From positions 1 to 31,679 of the forward strand of contig CALFJF010000023.1 of NCBI GenBank assembly GCA_937877535.1: DNA of 31,679 bases, in the 5' to 3' direction. The notes under the pieces were generated by a model. It had not been told where the DNA came from and searched no databases. It saw nothing but the letters and a program-made list of their open reading frames with translations. The position numbers and the translations under genes were made by a program. Positions within the stretch are counted from its first letter, which is position 1. The number at the start of each line of letters is the position of its first letter. Positions 30,778 to 31,679 of this stretch are shown piece after piece. This DNA is from an uncultured Treponema sp. GTDB taxonomy: Bacteria; Spirochaetota; Spirochaetia; Treponematales; Treponemataceae.

Positions 30778-31679
30778 TTACGGTTTTACTTCAATGGTTG
30801 TTACACGAAGAGAGCCTTTTGCAACCTCTCCATTTCTTGAGAAGAGGAGATAGACAACCGTGCCTTTTTCTTCGACGCTTGCAGTTATTGTTTTTGTGAT
30901 TTCGTCAGCTGTTTTGTTCTCACACTCAACGACTTCTCCAAGTTTTTTTCCGTCCTTGTCAACAAAAACTGCCTGCAGCTTGCTGGTCAGGGTGGTATCG
31001 CCGACAAACGCGACATTTGCCGTCACGGTGCCTTTTCCATCCACAGTAACCGCCAAGTATCTGTCGGAACTTGGATCGATAGTTGTAGCCGAAGTGAAAT
31101 CAGATTTCAATCCGCCATCATATTGTATAAATTTCGTTTTCTTTGAGGATTCCTCCGACTTTTTTACATTTGTTTTCAAACCCGAACCTTTTTTCACGGC
31201 GACCGAGCCAGCGGAAGTCGTTATTGATGTCACATCATCGGTTAATTTTGCATTAGCTGTCCAATCGCTTAACCCGACGAATGCCGAGAGTGGCAAGTCC
31301 GTGAAGTCGTATGTCTTCGCGGTGGCTTTCTGGTCGTCAGAAGCGCCGTTACCGCCGTCGCCCGTGGTAGTACCGCCACTTGTTCCAGTGCCAGTCGTGT
31401 CACCGCTACCACTACTGCCGCTTCCTGTGGTTGTAGTGCCAGAGTCGCCAGTGGCGGGTGGTGTGGTTGGAGTTGTGGAGGCACTCAGAGTCACTTTCAA
31501 AATGCACACGCCGGAGCCGCTGAATGTGTTCGCGCCTTTTTTGAGCGACACGGTCTTTTCGGTCGCGTCCTTTGAGTCTTTCGTGTCAAAGTCGTAAATG
31601 ACGGTGCTCCCGAGTTTGAGCGCATTGACTTTTCCCGATGTCTTTGAACCGCTCGACGAGCCGACCTTGATGACCGCCG
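30778..31679 (-). CDS. Secreted protein with two beta-sandwich domains and a Gly/Ser/Thr linker (5' end outside window)
   Basis: About 300 residues are visible; the frame is open to the window edge, so the signal peptide and any catalytic domain are missing. The part nearest the edge (GSTVIYDFDTKDSKD, KKGANTFSGSGVCILKVTLS) ends a beta-sandwich. Then comes a low-complexity linker rich in Thr, Gly, Ser and Pro (TPTTPPATGD...). A second beta domain follows (AKTYDFTDLPLSAF..., DRYLAVTVDGKGTVTANVAF, GTVVYLLFSRNGE, ending RVTTIEVKP). The style is that of carbohydrate-binding modules attached to polysaccharide lyases in gut treponemes, and it is related to the remnant at 28577-29062. The enzyme type cannot be seen. 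Confidence 0.75.
   Translation of the reverse strand, partial: AVIKVGSSSGSKTSGKVNALKLGSTVIYDFDTKDSKDATEKTVSLKKGANTFSGSGVCILKVTLSASTTPTTPPATGDSGTTTTGSGSSGSGDTTGTGTSGGTTTGDGGNGASDDQKATAKTYDFTDLPLSAFVGLSDWTANAKLTDDVTSITTSAGSVAVKKGSGLKTNVKKSEESSKKTKFIQYDGGLKSDFTSATTIDPSSDRYLAVTVDGKGTVTANVAFVGDTTLTSKLQAVFVDKDGKKLGEVVECENKTADEITKTITASVEEKGTVVYLLFSRNGEVAKGSLRVTTIEVKP

Overview
The window reads as chromosomal DNA of a spirochaete, most likely a host-associated, plant-polysaccharide-using Treponema. This is inferred from protein character: a BioB C-terminus, YggT, a DnaE with an intact PHP domain, Cache-GGDEF proteins, a three-gene split glutamate synthase, UxaC, and secreted beta-sandwich proteins with Gly/Ser/Thr linkers. 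No database search was possible. Gene density is high on both strands. The gaps are filled with short palindromic repeats.

Layout. 1-2000: 3' end of bioB with an odd Cys-rich tail, an outer-membrane protein, then a convergent acyl-ACP thioesterase. 2000-6560: repeats, dnaE, a YggT protein. 6560-10960: an inverted-repeat element, a predicted small RNA, an alpha/beta hydrolase, pepF, a second inverted-repeat element, an adenosine deaminase. 10960-15240: mnmG (minus), an RpiB/LacAB-type isomerase, a beta-ketoacyl-ACP synthase. 15235-15750: a 16-bp direct repeat bracketing a repeat block, then four tRNA genes (Ser-GGA, Arg-GCG, Ser-GCT, Ser-TGA; minus) behind one promoter. 15835-18944: two tandem Cache-GGDEF genes. 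19160-21340: uxaC and an exported protein. 21417-24811: a third inverted-repeat element, an XRE regulator, and an MBOAT acyltransferase with an SGNH partner. 24812-28570: repeats, then the glutamate synthase operon (minus; amidotransferase, ferredoxin/FMN subunit, GXGXG subunit) behind a promoter and a leader terminator. 28577-31679: an accessory zone with a broken secreted-protein gene, a small type I toxin-antitoxin-like locus, an Rpn-type nuclease gene, and the 3' part of a secreted-protein gene.

Most notable: (i) an unlisted 39-codon hydrophobic peptide gene at 29322-29441 (minus), converging on a strongly promoted small RNA; both transcripts share a nearly identical 5' module containing CCUCC. 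(ii) A family of 20-bp terminal inverted repeats (79-150 bp elements, three copies) carrying different REP-like palindromes inside. (iii) A REP block bracketed by a 16-bp direct repeat between a fatty-acid synthesis gene and a tRNA-Ser. (iv) A Cys-rich extension on biotin synthase.
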